Shown here: one piece after another, positions 46,731-54,647 of the stretch
Position numbering within the stretch: position 1 is the first letter of the stretch
How the letters are laid out: every line of letters begins with the position of its first letter
Assembly: GCA_964647485.1 (NCBI GenBank)
Contig: CAZYHV010000006.1
Span: 77,076 to 141,075 of the forward strand
Length of the DNA stretch: 64,000 bases
DNA from: FW021-bin31 sp964647485
GTDB taxonomy: Bacteria; Bacteroidota; Bacteroidia; Chitinophagales; Chitinophagaceae
Direction: 5' to 3'
Made by a program: the position numbers and the translations under genes
Notes under the pieces: model-generated
Databases searched by the model: none
What the model saw: only the letters and a program-made list of their open reading frames with translations
Told to the model about the DNA's origin: nothing

Positions 46731-47375
46731 ATGAAAAGAAATAAATTGAATTGGTTTTTATGTGGTTTGGGAGCAATCGTATTTTTATTTTCTGCTTGTT
46801 CTAAAGATGGGGATGAGGCTGCTCAGCCGGATGAGGGAGCATCGTTATCTTCTGTATTGATAAAAAATCTACCTGCTGATCCATCCACTAGAGATTTGAA
46901 CGACGGAACGCCTATTGGCGCAGATCATAGATATACCTTCTTTCGTTTTAGCGATACTACAGTTGTGTTGTATGATAGTGTGGCAACAGATCGCTCAGAC
47001 TCTGCTAGCCAGAAATGGGATATTGCTTTCAGAGGAACCAGTATCATTCTTAATGATGGCAAGAATGGCCCCGGAACCGTAGAAGCACAGATCGTCAATC
47101 AACCCCTGAAGAAACTGAATGAAGCACCTGAAAGTGGATATAAAACGGGAGATGTGTTTCAATCATGGTATAGCTATAATCCTCAGAAACATGTAATTAC
47201 TCCTAAGCCCGGTTATCTTTTGGTGATTCATACCAATGATGACAAATATGTGAAAATGCAAATAATTGGCTACTATAAAGACCTGCCTGATAATCCGACG
47301 GTGAAAAGTCATCAACGTTATTATACTTTTCGTTACGTTATTCAACAAGATGGGAGCAGGAGTTTTGAGCAATAG
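46731..47375 (+). CDS. HmuY-family haem-binding lipoprotein 2
   Basis: A 214-residue paralogue of the preceding gene, starting 11 bases after it. Lipobox LFSAC (Cys23). The core phrases repeat the HmuY pattern (SQKWDIAFRGTSIILNDG, GPGTVEAQIVNQPLKKL, VIHTNDDKYVKMQIIGYY, YYTFRYVIQQDG). The two copies differ clearly, so the duplication is old and the proteins may differ in haem affinity or protein partner. This is the last gene of the haem operon. Confidence 0.85.
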   Translation: MKRNKLNWFLCGLGAIVFLFSACSKDGDEAAQPDEGASLSSVLIKNLPADPSTRDLNDGTPIGADHRYTFFRFSDTTVVLYDSVATDRSDSASQKWDIAFRGTSIILNDGKNGPGTVEAQIVNQPLKKLNEAPESGYKTGDVFQSWYSYNPQKHVITPKPGYLLVIHTNDDKYVKMQIIGYYKDLPDNPTVKSHQRYYTFRYVIQQDGSRSFEQ

Positions 47376-47481
47376 CCGGTAATATTTGGCATGGTGAAAG
47401 AATACTCATTTTGGGCTACTGGGGGACGAAAATACACGGAAAGACGGTGTTGTAGGATTTTGGGTCTCCATAGTTAATGAG

Positions 47482-47497
47482 ATTGAGCATGCTCAAT
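47482..47497. repeat. Perfect 16-bp palindrome
   Basis: ATTGAGCATGCTCAAT is its own reverse complement and is flanked by GAG on the left and TTCTC on the right. It could be a regulator-binding site or a recombination leftover; nothing nearby decides. Confidence 0.6.
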
Positions 47498-47660
47498 TCT
47501 CATAAATTGTCTTCAACTTCTTTTTGAATTTTTTCAATGTTAATTTCAACGTCCTTCTCTTCCAAGTATCTGATTATTATTTTATTTCACCTGCTCCTTT
47601 AGCTTCAGCTTCTATCCTGTTTGAATGAATGGTATCAGATAGATACTTATAGGCTGAATT

Positions 47661-47729
47661 AGGTTGACTCAAGAGATATTAGGTGACTATCCTCTGTTGA
47701 AAGAAGAACATATTAAATCTGTTTTTTGA
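47661..47729 (+). pseudogene. DUF433-like antitoxin fragment (C-terminal piece)
   Basis: The frame reads RLTQEILGDYPLLKEEHIKS then VF and a stop. This is like the C-terminal helix of DUF433 antitoxins (EEIL-DYP-L-EEDI pattern). No start or N-terminal half is present, so it is a remnant. Confidence 0.4.
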
Positions 47730-47766
47730 TCTTCGCAATTCAAAAAATATCCGTAAATTTGTTATC

Positions 47767-47860
47767 ATGCAAGTACAGTTGACCATAGAATTTGATAAAT
47801 TAGTCCAACTCGCTAAGCAGTTGTCTTCAAAATAATGGATCAAATTTCTCATCATCTGTA
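47767..47860 (+). pseudogene. Truncated antitoxin-like gene with nonsense codon
   Basis: ATG at 47767 reads MQVQLTIEFDKLVQLAKQ, LSSK, then TAA (47833-47835), then WIKF in the same frame. Small Bacteroidota antitoxins often start with a QLTIEF-QLV-LVKQLP-KQW pattern, so the TAA probably replaces a CAA glutamine codon. PIN-domain toxins usually follow such genes, and a PIN tail is found at 48780-49036. Confidence 0.45.
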
Positions 47861-47967
47861 GTCATAGAATTGATATGTCGGATTGAAATGATAGTAGCTG
47901 CAATATCTCTTTAAGCCGGACTTCATCGGTTATTGTAGCAATTTTGCTCATAAGATCAATCTTTTTG

Positions 47968-47975
47968 TATTTTTG
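47968..47975 (+). promoter_or_regulatory. Bacteroidota -7 promoter element of the toxin-antitoxin operon
   Basis: TATTTTTG fits TAnnTTTG exactly, 16 bases before the antitoxin ATG at 47992. Confidence 0.55.
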
Positions 47976-47991
47976 TATTAAAAGTAGAGTA

Positions 47992-48207
47992 ATGGCAATT
48001 ATTAGGCTTAAAATAAATGAAAAAAGCAAAGCAGGGAGAAATTTCATGCTCTTTCTAAAACAATTTATAAAGAACAATACCAAAGCGATAGAAGTAGTCC
48101 GTGAGCCTAATGCCGAAACAATGCAGGCCTTGGAAGATTCCCGACAGGGGAAAAACATGATAAAAGCAAAAAATGCCGAGGATTTAATCCGTAAATTGAA
48201 TGTTTAA
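47992..48207 (+). CDS. Antitoxin of a YafQ-type toxin-antitoxin module
   Basis: A 71-residue protein starting MAIIRLKINEKSKAG. An in-frame upstream start (47944) is less likely because it would precede the -7 element. The short, charged sequence has a conserved end (QALEDSRQGKNMIKAKNAED) typical of small antitoxins whose C-terminus wraps the toxin. Its stop codon overlaps the toxin ATG by one base (TAATG), as usual for such pairs. No clear DNA-binding motif can be named by eye; the antitoxin call rests mainly on the partner. Confidence 0.8.
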   Translation: MAIIRLKINEKSKAGRNFMLFLKQFIKNNTKAIEVVREPNAETMQALEDSRQGKNMIKAKNAEDLIRKLNV

Positions 48208-48479
48208 TGTATTCAATTAGTGCGACAAACAAATTTAAAAAGGACTACAAAAAATGTAAGAAGAGAGGGTTAAAAATATCTTCGATAGATGAATTAATCC
48301 GAGTCTTAGAAAAGACAGGTGAGGTTCCAGCGGAATATAAGCCCCATAAATTGAGGGGTAATTATAAAGGCTGTTGGGAGTGTCATATTCAACCGGATTG
48401 GCTTATGATTTGGGAAAAGACAGAAGATATTAAACTGATATCTCTCATTCGTACAGGATCACATACGGATTTATTTTAA
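48207..48479 (+). CDS. YafQ/RelE-superfamily mRNA interferase toxin
   Basis: A 90-residue toxin of the YafQ group. The four catalytic residues known from E. coli YafQ (His50, His63, Asp67, His87) have counterparts at His47 (KPHKLRG), His60 (WECHIQ), Asp64 (QPDWLMIW) and His86 (RTGSHTDLF). It would cleave mRNA on the ribosome when the antitoxin is lost. All catalytic positions are intact, so the module is probably active. It sits between remnants of an older toxin-antitoxin pair. Confidence 0.92.
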   Translation: MYSISATNKFKKDYKKCKKRGLKISSIDELIRVLEKTGEVPAEYKPHKLRGNYKGCWECHIQPDWLMIWEKTEDIKLISLIRTGSHTDLF

Positions 48480-48509
48480 GGTAGTATTTTTTCCGAACCT
48501 AAAAAAACT

Positions 48510-48758
48510 TTACTTCCCCGGCAATTTAAACCGCATCACTACTTCTCCGGTTTCTTTATCAATTTCTACTTTTTGGTCTTTCATTCCCGAATCTTTTCCT
48601 GTCGTCATTTTCATCAGTCCGGACAGAAAATCCATCCCGGAATTCAGGATGCTTTCCATATCTTCTGATTGTGAGAAAGGTGCTTGAGAAGTTGTTTCTT
48701 TATTTTCCTTGGAAGCGGGTTCTTCTTCCGGGGGAAGAGGCTCTGCTGCTGTATCCAT
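48510..48758 (-). CDS. Small hypothetical protein
   Basis: An 82-residue acidic protein with no signal or membrane segment: a Pro/Glu-rich N-terminus (PLPPEEEPASKENKE), a central helix (SEDMESILNSGMDFLSGLMK) and a C-terminal beta hairpin-like end (KVEIDKETGEVVMRFKLPGK). A near-consensus promoter word, TACCTTTTG with one extra base between the halves, is read on the minus strand just upstream. Function unknown. The tidy end and promoter make it more likely real than a shadow. Confidence 0.55.
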   Translation of the reverse strand: MDTAAEPLPPEEEPASKENKETTSQAPFSQSEDMESILNSGMDFLSGLMKMTTGKDSGMKDQKVEIDKETGEVVMRFKLPGK

Positions 48759-48779
48759 TTTTTACAATAGCCTCTTTTC

Positions 48780-49036
48780 TTCAAAAGGTAAAAGTGAACA
48801 AACAAATTTTTAAGGGCTATTTTTCATTTATTAAAGGAGTATCTACCCGGGATCTTGATTTACATGTTGCTATCCATTCTTCTTTTGTTGATATTGAGGA
48901 TGGATTTCAATATTATTCGGCTTTGGAAAATTGTGATGTCTTTCTCACTTTTAACAAGAAAGATTTTTCAAGACATCAAAGAAAGGAACTACCCTGCCTT
49001 ACTCCTTCGGAATTTCTGGAAGGGCTGAAATTCTGA
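48780..49036 (+). pseudogene. PIN-domain (VapC-like) toxin, C-terminal remnant
   Basis: The frame contains FVDIEDGFQYYSALENCDVF followed by LTFNKKDFSRH and LTPSEFLEGL. This is the last ~80 residues of a PIN-domain ribonuclease: the DxEDxxQ acidic site, the T-NKKDF strand and the C-terminal TPEEFL element. The N-terminal half with the first catalytic aspartate is missing; the sequence upstream belongs to the antisense small gene. It is therefore a broken toxin, possibly the former partner of the antitoxin remnant at 47767. Confidence 0.7.
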
Positions 49037-49083
49037 CGTATTTCGCATTTTATATAGCTAAAGAAGGTTTTCAGTCAGGATAC

Positions 49084-49554
49084 TCATGGAGACAAAATTT
49101 TCTTCATCCTATAATTCCTGAGCTTTATCCTTTTTCGCACAACGAACTGTTCTTTTACTACTTTAAATCCCATCTTTTCAAAGAAAGGCCGTCCTGTGAT
49201 ACTGACGTCTGCAATGATTTCGGATTGTTGTTGGCATAAGGCAATTTCTTCAATAGAAGCGTAGAGTCGGGTTCCAATGCCTTGCCTTTGTGCTGCTTTG
49301 TGCACATAGAAGAAATCAATATAATTATTCTGTCGAAGTGTGGCAAAACCAAAGATGCGATCCTCGTTTTCAGTAACGATAACATATTGCTCCTTAAGCA
49401 TCTCCTTCCAACGTTTTTTATCTTTTCCTCCCGAGATCCATACGGCTAATTGTTCGGAATTATAATCTTTGGCACAAACCGCCTGGATAGTATGCACAAA
49501 CAATTCCTGAAGTTTGGGCAAATCGCAGAGGTTGCTCTCCCGGAGGCTAAACAT
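49084..49554 (-). CDS. GNAT-family N-acetyltransferase
   Basis: A 156-residue GNAT enzyme. The acetyl-CoA loop is AAQRQGIGTRLYASIEE (motif Q/R-x-x-G-x-G), preceded by the strand YIDFFYVHKA and followed by the C-terminal FFEKMGFKVVKEQ. The substrate is unknown; it resembles YafP-type stand-alone acetyltransferases. An exact promoter element lies upstream at 49569-49576. Confidence 0.9.
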   Translation of the reverse strand: MFSLRESNLCDLPKLQELFVHTIQAVCAKDYNSEQLAVWISGGKDKKRWKEMLKEQYVIVTENEDRIFGFATLRQNNYIDFFYVHKAAQRQGIGTRLYASIEEIALCQQQSEIIADVSITGRPFFEKMGFKVVKEQFVVRKRIKLRNYRMKKILSP

Positions 49555-49568
49555 AAACGGCTTTTCTA

Positions 49569-49576
49569 CAAAATTA
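49569..49576 (-). promoter_or_regulatory. Bacteroidota -7 promoter element for the acetyltransferase
   Basis: On the minus strand the bases read TAATTTTG, an exact TAnnTTTG, 14 bases before the ATG. Confidence 0.55.
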
Positions 49577-49639
49577 AGAGATATTGATGAATATTGTAGT
49601 CATTTGGTAGATGTTTATCATCCCCTTGTAGCTCTCTTG

Positions 49640-49666
49640 TAGCCTTTTTAGGAAGGCTATTTTCTT
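49640..49666 (+). terminator. Terminator-like hairpin with T-tract between divergent genes
   Basis: TAGCCTT (49640-49646) pairs with AAGGCTA (49653-49659) around a 6-base loop and is followed by TTTTCTT. It looks like a rho-independent terminator on the plus strand, yet no plus-strand gene ends here; it lies between two divergent starts, so it may act as a leader attenuator or insulator. Confidence 0.45.
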
Positions 49667-49693
49667 AAAATGCATGAACTTTGCCTGATAAGG

Positions 49694-50944
49694 ATGAAAA
49701 AATTAAAGATGAAAACGAGACAGGGAAAAGTTACACTCAATAAGCAGCAGATGATAGAGACCTCCGGAGAATGGCCTTATCAATCCTTTCGTTTGCCTAT
49801 TGAAGAAATTGAAGCTGTGTATGTGGAAGTTGATACTAACCTAAACAAAAATCTGGTATTGATCGACCCTTTTTATCATCATGCCATTCCCTTTTCTTTT
49901 AAAGGTTTTACAGTGTTTTATCAGCAACTCTCTCAAATATTAAGAGGGGATGATTTCTCATTGCAGACTGACTTGCCCCGGGGGAAACCATTCAAAATCC
50001 GTCTTTGGAAGAAGATCAAGAAACAGAATTATACTTTGTTGGAAGGTACTTTTGAAGATATTGGAAAAGGCTTTGAAGTGCAATCTCCGGAGAAAGTATT
50101 TATTTCCTGGGATTGCCCTTTGGAAGAACTGAAGAAGAAGCCTGTGGTGCGTATTCGACCCAATTCTTTTGGGAGCCATACCCTCGATTTTACACAGGCT
50201 GTCCGGTTAGGGAATATCGTATTAGAAGATTTTACTGCAGTTTGTTTTCGCGACCGGGAAGATATGCCTATGTTGCATTTCAATAGTTGTTGTTGTCATC
50301 AACAAAACGACGACCAAAGTTATATGGACTTAAAAAAGGCATTGACGGCATGTACCGGTGTGCTTCATCCTGATGGCTGGGAAAGGAAAGATCAAAATGC
50401 ACTGGTTTTCAGTTTCGAAGAGATCCATTTCAGCTTGAATTACAACTACAACAGTGAACATGGTTTTGAATTAGGAGAAACGCAGTTTCATATTACCAAT
50501 GAAAGACCTTATGAGACCTTGTTGATTGATGAGGCATACGAAGCCGGGATTCAGGTTTCCGATTATGTGATTCTCCCGGAAAAGATCTATATTCAAGGCA
50601 ATTATAAAAAGAACAAAAGGGTCAAAAGATATCCGCAGAAGCTGGCTGAAATTACCGAAGGGCGTGTGGTCATCTGGTACGACCAACCCAATAAGAAAAT
50701 TGGTTTTGCCGGAAATAAAAAATGTCAGGTTTTTGATGAGGACGAGATTGAAAGCATCGGCATTGCCAATACTTTACCGGCAAAAGGGGCTGGAAGAGCC
50801 GATTTGACCTTAGAGATGAAAGAGCGGGAATACAATAATGACCTATTGAGCGGAAGCTGCTATGCATTTGATAAATCTGTTCATGACATCCAAAAAATAA
50901 CCGGAAAGGAGGTGCAATTTCTACCTGAATCAATGGATTGCTAA
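49694..50944 (+). CDS. Conserved-looking hypothetical protein
   Basis: A 416-residue protein if read from ATG 49694 (AGG just upstream); ATG 49670 is the alternative. It has no signal peptide and is mainly beta-strand-like with many charged residues. Segments include GEWPYQSFRLPIEEIEAVYV, KNLVLIDPFYHHAIPFSF, a run of cysteines in FNSCCCHQQ, and YDQPNKKIGFAGNKKCQVF. I do not recognise a family. It is followed 30 bases later by an exported protein with two related repeats, and the two may form a unit. Confidence 0.75.
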   Translation: MKKLKMKTRQGKVTLNKQQMIETSGEWPYQSFRLPIEEIEAVYVEVDTNLNKNLVLIDPFYHHAIPFSFKGFTVFYQQLSQILRGDDFSLQTDLPRGKPFKIRLWKKIKKQNYTLLEGTFEDIGKGFEVQSPEKVFISWDCPLEELKKKPVVRIRPNSFGSHTLDFTQAVRLGNIVLEDFTAVCFRDREDMPMLHFNSCCCHQQNDDQSYMDLKKALTACTGVLHPDGWERKDQNALVFSFEEIHFSLNYNYNSEHGFELGETQFHITNERPYETLLIDEAYEAGIQVSDYVILPEKIYIQGNYKKNKRVKRYPQKLAEITEGRVVIWYDQPNKKIGFAGNKKCQVFDEDEIESIGIANTLPAKGAGRADLTLEMKEREYNNDLLSGSCYAFDKSVHDIQKITGKEVQFLPESMDC

Positions 50945-50974
50945 ATACCTTCTTCCTTTTCTTAAAATAAAAAA

Positions 50975-52939
50975 ATGAAAATATTACCCTACTTATCGCT
51001 ATTGCTTTCTGTTGTGCCCATAACTTCTGTGAAGGCGCAGATTACCTATATAATAGATGGATTTTCTGACCAATATTATGCGCGTGAATATATCAGTGAA
51101 ACCAACCGGGCTATAAATCCATCCTATGCTTCAGGATGGATTGCCGTTTTTGACAAAAGAGACGATGATACGCTTCTGAAAGTTGATGTCAAGCGACTGA
51201 ATGGATTTATCGAAAAAGGTCCGACACAGGGGAATGATGTGCCTTTACCCTATAAAAAACAAGAGGCCGTATTCTATGAAGACATCAACTTTGACGGAAA
51301 GAAGGATTTTGCCATCAAAGATTGGACTCATCAAACGGATCATTATCTTAACTATCAAATCTTTTTGGCGGATAAAGCGGGAATTTTCACTTATAATAAG
51401 GATTTCTCCAAACTTACCCGTGGGGAGAGAGGAATGTTCGAAATTAAGAAGGAGCAACAAAGGCTAATTCTCCATAAAGGACCTTATTACTATTCTTCTT
51501 TTAAAGAAGTCTATGCCGTGCAAAACAATAAACCATTGCTGATGTCGTCCGACAAACGGATGAATCCTACGCCCAATGATCCTTTTGTAGTGGAAACAAA
51601 AGCTGATAGAGAAGCCCCTGATAGTCCCTTAAGAAGGGCAGATGCCACCTACCTTTATGCCAAAGATAAAAAGATAGATACCCTTTTATTTTTTACTATT
51701 CCCAAAAGGCAAAAACAGGTACTTCTTTTTGCATACGACAACCGCCTTGTCTATGTCTTAGAGAAGTCGGACAGCTCCATTGAATTTGACTATGGAAGAT
51801 CAGAGAACCAATATTTTACTTACGATCCCGATTCGAATAAGAAAATTCTTCGTTTCCAAAAAGGTGTTTATGCCCTTTATGAAACGGAGGCCGGAGTAGG
51901 TATAGATATTCATTCCGGAGGGAAAACATATCATTGGAAGGGGGACAAGACTACACAAAAGGGAAGGCTAATGGCCTGTTTGCATGCAGAAACAAAAAAC
52001 GTACACTACATTTCTAACTTTAAGGTGGATATGCCCAATAGTCCTTATTATGGCAAGGTTTTCGTAGAAGACAAAGCTGATAAAGATTATTTGTCCGGTG
52101 CCGGATGGGTGGGTATATATAATAAGCAGGACGATAAGGAACTCATCAAAGTGGAATCTCCCAATTTATTCGTGTCTTTGCACAAGGGGCAGGTAAAAGC
52201 CAATGTTCAAAAGCTCCCTTATGGCGAGCAAAGTGTGATCATTTATGAAGATTTTAATTTTGATGGGAAGAAAGATCTGGCGGTCAGTGATGGAAATAAT
52301 AGCTGCTATGGCGGTCCTTCTTATCAAATTTATCTGGCGGATGGGAAAGGCTTTACACACAGCGAATCTTTTACCCAATTAGCGCAGGAATATTGTGGTA
52401 TGTTCAGGGTGGATGCAGAAAAGAAAACCCTCTCCACAATGACAAAGTCCGGTTGTTGCTGGCATCAGTATACTACTTATAAAGTTAAAAACGATAAACC
52501 CTATCCTGTAAAAATCGTAGAGGAAGACGCTTCCGGAAGTGGTCTGACTGTAAATTATACCGTTTCAGAACGGAAAAACGGCACAATGGTCGAACAGCAT
52601 TATCAAAGATTGAACACTGCTATTTTTACCAATGGAGATGGTACTTATGCCGATAATCTTATGACCATCTACACCTTTAAAAATGGGAAAAAAATGTATT
52701 TATTCTATGATCAGGATTGGGAAAAGGCTTATTATGTCTTTACGAATGCTGAAGGGAAAATTGAGCTGTTGTATGACGGTGAAATTCGACAAAATGCAAA
52801 AGAATATTGTGCAGAATTTGAAAACAAAGGCGTAACCTATAAAATTTATCAAGACCGTCTCGAGGTTATTGTAAATGGGAAAACGCATATCTTAAAACCG
52901 GTAAATAAAGTTCGCGGAATCGGTGCGTTTTTGGGATAA
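50975..52939 (+). CDS. Exported protein with duplicated FDGKKD repeat domain
   Basis: A 654-residue protein with a signal peptide ending near SVKAQ. It contains two related halves. Each has a GW-[IV]-x-[VI]-[FY]-[DN]-K strand, then LPY-x-x-Q and the loop YED-x-NFDGKKD (Glu102-Asp111, and Glu425-Asp434), followed by a YQIFLAD/YQIYLAD strand. The Asp/Asn-rich loops look like calcium-binding loops of FG-GAP or dockerin type, giving a possible beta-propeller or VCBS-like fold. No catalytic motif is recognised. It probably lies in the periplasm or outside and may be co-transcribed with the preceding gene. Confidence 0.8.
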   Translation: MKILPYLSLLLSVVPITSVKAQITYIIDGFSDQYYAREYISETNRAINPSYASGWIAVFDKRDDDTLLKVDVKRLNGFIEKGPTQGNDVPLPYKKQEAVFYEDINFDGKKDFAIKDWTHQTDHYLNYQIFLADKAGIFTYNKDFSKLTRGERGMFEIKKEQQRLILHKGPYYYSSFKEVYAVQNNKPLLMSSDKRMNPTPNDPFVVETKADREAPDSPLRRADATYLYAKDKKIDTLLFFTIPKRQKQVLLFAYDNRLVYVLEKSDSSIEFDYGRSENQYFTYDPDSNKKILRFQKGVYALYETEAGVGIDIHSGGKTYHWKGDKTTQKGRLMACLHAETKNVHYISNFKVDMPNSPYYGKVFVEDKADKDYLSGAGWVGIYNKQDDKELIKVESPNLFVSLHKGQVKANVQKLPYGEQSVIIYEDFNFDGKKDLAVSDGNNSCYGGPSYQIYLADGKGFTHSESFTQLAQEYCGMFRVDAEKKTLSTMTKSGCCWHQYTTYKVKNDKPYPVKIVEEDASGSGLTVNYTVSERKNGTMVEQHYQRLNTAIFTNGDGTYADNLMTIYTFKNGKKMYLFYDQDWEKAYYVFTNAEGKIELLYDGEIRQNAKEYCAEFENKGVTYKIYQDRLEVIVNGKTHILKPVNKVRGIGAFLG

Positions 52940-53254
52940 AAGAATAGTCGGATTTTATAACAATCCTTCTCAACTTTCGGATAGTTATGACTTTCTTTCT
53001 TAAAATGTGTATCAAATTGTGTACAAATTTAAATTTAAGTCCATGAAGGTAGTATCCCAAAAAGTGTGTAAGAGTCACCATCACTAATGCGATTGCTAAG
53101 CTTGTCCTTTTTTTCTGCTCTATGCGGCTGTTCAGTCTCTTAGCAAGCTGCTTGTAAAGATTGGCATCAGCTCTACGGTTCGGATATATGGTGATTGGTA
53201 TTTCCGTGGTACAAGTTAAAATTAAAGTCCTATTGGATAGATGGGAATTGGGAA
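52940..53254. other. Intergenic region holding direct repeat copy A
   Basis: No intact gene. Bases 53079-53226 carry one copy of a repeat shared with 54947-55061. On the minus strand part of it reads ANLYKQLAKRLNSRIEQKK, which looks like a protein end that has been duplicated out of context. Confidence 0.6.
53079..53226 (+). repeat. Direct repeat copy A flanking the AlbA unit
   Basis: The first 89 bases (53079-53167) match 54947-55036 with only a few differences, including one extra T in a T-run. Copy A then carries about 33 extra bases before the shared ending ACAAGTTAAAATTAAA. The two copies bracket about 1.7 kb with a broken metallopeptidase and the AlbA regulator. Confidence 0.88.
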
Positions 53255-54592
53255 TTAATCTCTTTTCAAAACTTCCCAGTATCCTGTCTTCCCCCCTATC
53301 CGCTTAATGAACTCTTCTTTTTTTAGGTTTTGAATATGTTTTTGGATAGCAGATTCATTAATATCTAATTTATCAGCTAATTCCCGCCGTGAGATCCTCG
53401 GATCCTTCATTATATGGGTCAAAACTTCTTTTTGTCGTTTAGTTAATATCCTTTGACCACCTCTTTGACCACCTCTTTGACCACCTCTTTGACCACCTCT
53501 TTGACTATTCATTTCCTCTTCTGCCGGAAAAATCATTCTTAAAAAATTTTCGGAAAATTGGAAAGCCTCCTTTCCATAGTTCTCCAAAATCCTGGGGATA
53601 CCGGAACCCAATTGTTCTACCATATCTAAATCTTTATAAACACGCATTAATTCTTTATTCTTGGGGATGGAATAACCTTCAAAGAATTCATTCTCACTAA
53701 GACTTTCCGGTAGAGATCCAGTAGAGGTAATCTCAATGCGATCAGAAAAGATTTCAAATTTAGGAGGAACTTCCCGGGTATAGTCATTATGCACAAATGC
53801 ATTAATAATAGCTTCTCTTAACGAAACTTCATTCCATAATCGGGATTCCTCTCTTTCTTTGGCTGTTATTTTTGCGGAGGTTCGATTTTCAAGATCTATC
53901 TTATTCAGAACATTTTTGGTAGCTTTAATCAAAGAACAATAGCCATATTCATTATTTTCAACAAGGTCAACCCGGTTTACACCTGCATATTTTGCAACTT
54001 TAATTGATACATTATTCTCATCTGCTAAAAGATATGCTGCATAGTTTAGTTTCCCATCTTCTGTGGTAAGCTCTAAGTTTCTTTTAAATTTATTGTTTAG
54101 CGTTTTTTGGCTCTCTTCATAATAAATACGAAGTTGTTCAAAATTTAAATCCTGACGATGTGCTTTAATCTTCCCAATCGAATTACGTGTTCTACTAGAA
54201 AAAAGTTTATCAATCTGTTTTTGTGGCATAGGTTCTGCCGCAGTACCAATTCGTTCAAAACAGCCCTTTTCGGTCATCCCATATTTCTTTTTGAAATACG
54301 GTTTTTCGCTCCCACTGGCCACAATAATTTTTATAATTTCCTTCCCGTTTCGTTGTTCTGCGACTACGTCAAATAGTCCTAAAGCCGAAGGAGAGATATT
54401 GTGTTTTATTCGATCTTTAATTCTAAGCATATCTCGATCTCTTTCTTTCACCCCAACGGTTTTGCCTGTTTTATCAATACCTATATAAATCAATCCTCCC
54501 TCTCTGTAATTAAGAAATGCGACTACTTCCTTTTCCAGGTCAACATTCTTGTTTATTTCAACTTTATATTCTATGCGGTTAGTTTCAGACAT
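53255..54592 (-). CDS. AlbA_2/Schlafen-domain ATP-binding transcriptional regulator
   Basis: A 445-residue protein. Residues 1-130 are an AlbA_2/Schlafen domain (MSETNRIEYKVEI, NYREGGLIYIGIDKTGKTVGV). Residues about 250-370 form a GHKL-type ATPase domain related to the HATPase_c_4 group (SLREAIINAFVHNDYT with the N-box Asn, FEIFSDRIEITSTGSLPESL, VEQLGSGIPRI). The C-terminal part (about 390-445) is a winged HTH (ISRRELADKLDINESAIQKH). The linker is a repeated RGGQ tract encoded by a 12-bp tandem repeat. Such proteins occur in mobile regions and some are tied to stress or phage response, but function is not settled. A second, frameshifted AlbA gene starts at 63346. Confidence 0.88.
   Translation of the reverse strand: MSETNRIEYKVEINKNVDLEKEVVAFLNYREGGLIYIGIDKTGKTVGVKERDRDMLRIKDRIKHNISPSALGLFDVVAEQRNGKEIIKIIVASGSEKPYFKKKYGMTEKGCFERIGTAAEPMPQKQIDKLFSSRTRNSIGKIKAHRQDLNFEQLRIYYEESQKTLNNKFKRNLELTTEDGKLNYAAYLLADENNVSIKVAKYAGVNRVDLVENNEYGYCSLIKATKNVLNKIDLENRTSAKITAKEREESRLWNEVSLREAIINAFVHNDYTREVPPKFEIFSDRIEITSTGSLPESLSENEFFEGYSIPKNKELMRVYKDLDMVEQLGSGIPRILENYGKEAFQFSENFLRMIFPAEEEMNSQRGGQRGGQRGGQRGGQRILTKRQKEVLTHIMKDPRISRRELADKLDINESAIQKHIQNLKKEEFIKRIGGKTGYWEVLKRD
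53452..53506 (-). repeat. 12-bp in-frame tandem repeat (RGGQ linker)
   Basis: The unit CTTTGACCACCT (plus strand) occurs four times without change (53452-53499) and continues for another 7 bases. On the coding strand it gives a repeated RGGQ linker between the ATPase and HTH domains. The unit is a multiple of three, so copy-number change would alter linker length without breaking the frame. Confidence 0.97.
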
Positions 54593-54647
54593 ATCTCAAG
54601 TAACTATTGAATAATTATGTATCGTCATTCTTTCTTTTGCTCTCCTC

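Larger units (their letters stand above)
47376..47991. other. Gene-remnant region without intact genes
   Basis: This 616-base stretch holds no intact gene but several coding remnants. On the minus strand 47500-47577 reads RYLEEKDVEINIEKIQKEVE before a stop and looks like the end of a small coiled protein. On the plus strand 47661-47729 and 47767-47860 are antitoxin-like pieces (listed). A perfect 16-bp palindrome sits at 47482-47497. A promoter for the toxin-antitoxin pair lies at its right end. Confidence 0.5.

Noticed and set aside
47862..48158. 98-residue frame on the minus strand opposite the antitoxin
   Set aside because: It is antisense to the well supported YafQ antitoxin; only its last part, MSKIATITDEVRLKEILQ, looks protein-like and may be a remnant.
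48671..48779. N-terminal extension of the PIN remnant frame
   Set aside because: This part is antisense to the small minus-strand gene and shows none of the PIN N-terminal motifs.
49958..50283. Minus-strand frames of 73 and 84 residues
   Set aside because: Antisense shadows of the gene at 49694-50944, with no signals of their own.
53452..53506. Possible CRISPR or regulatory repeat
   Set aside because: The 12-bp units are contiguous and code an in-frame linker within a real gene.
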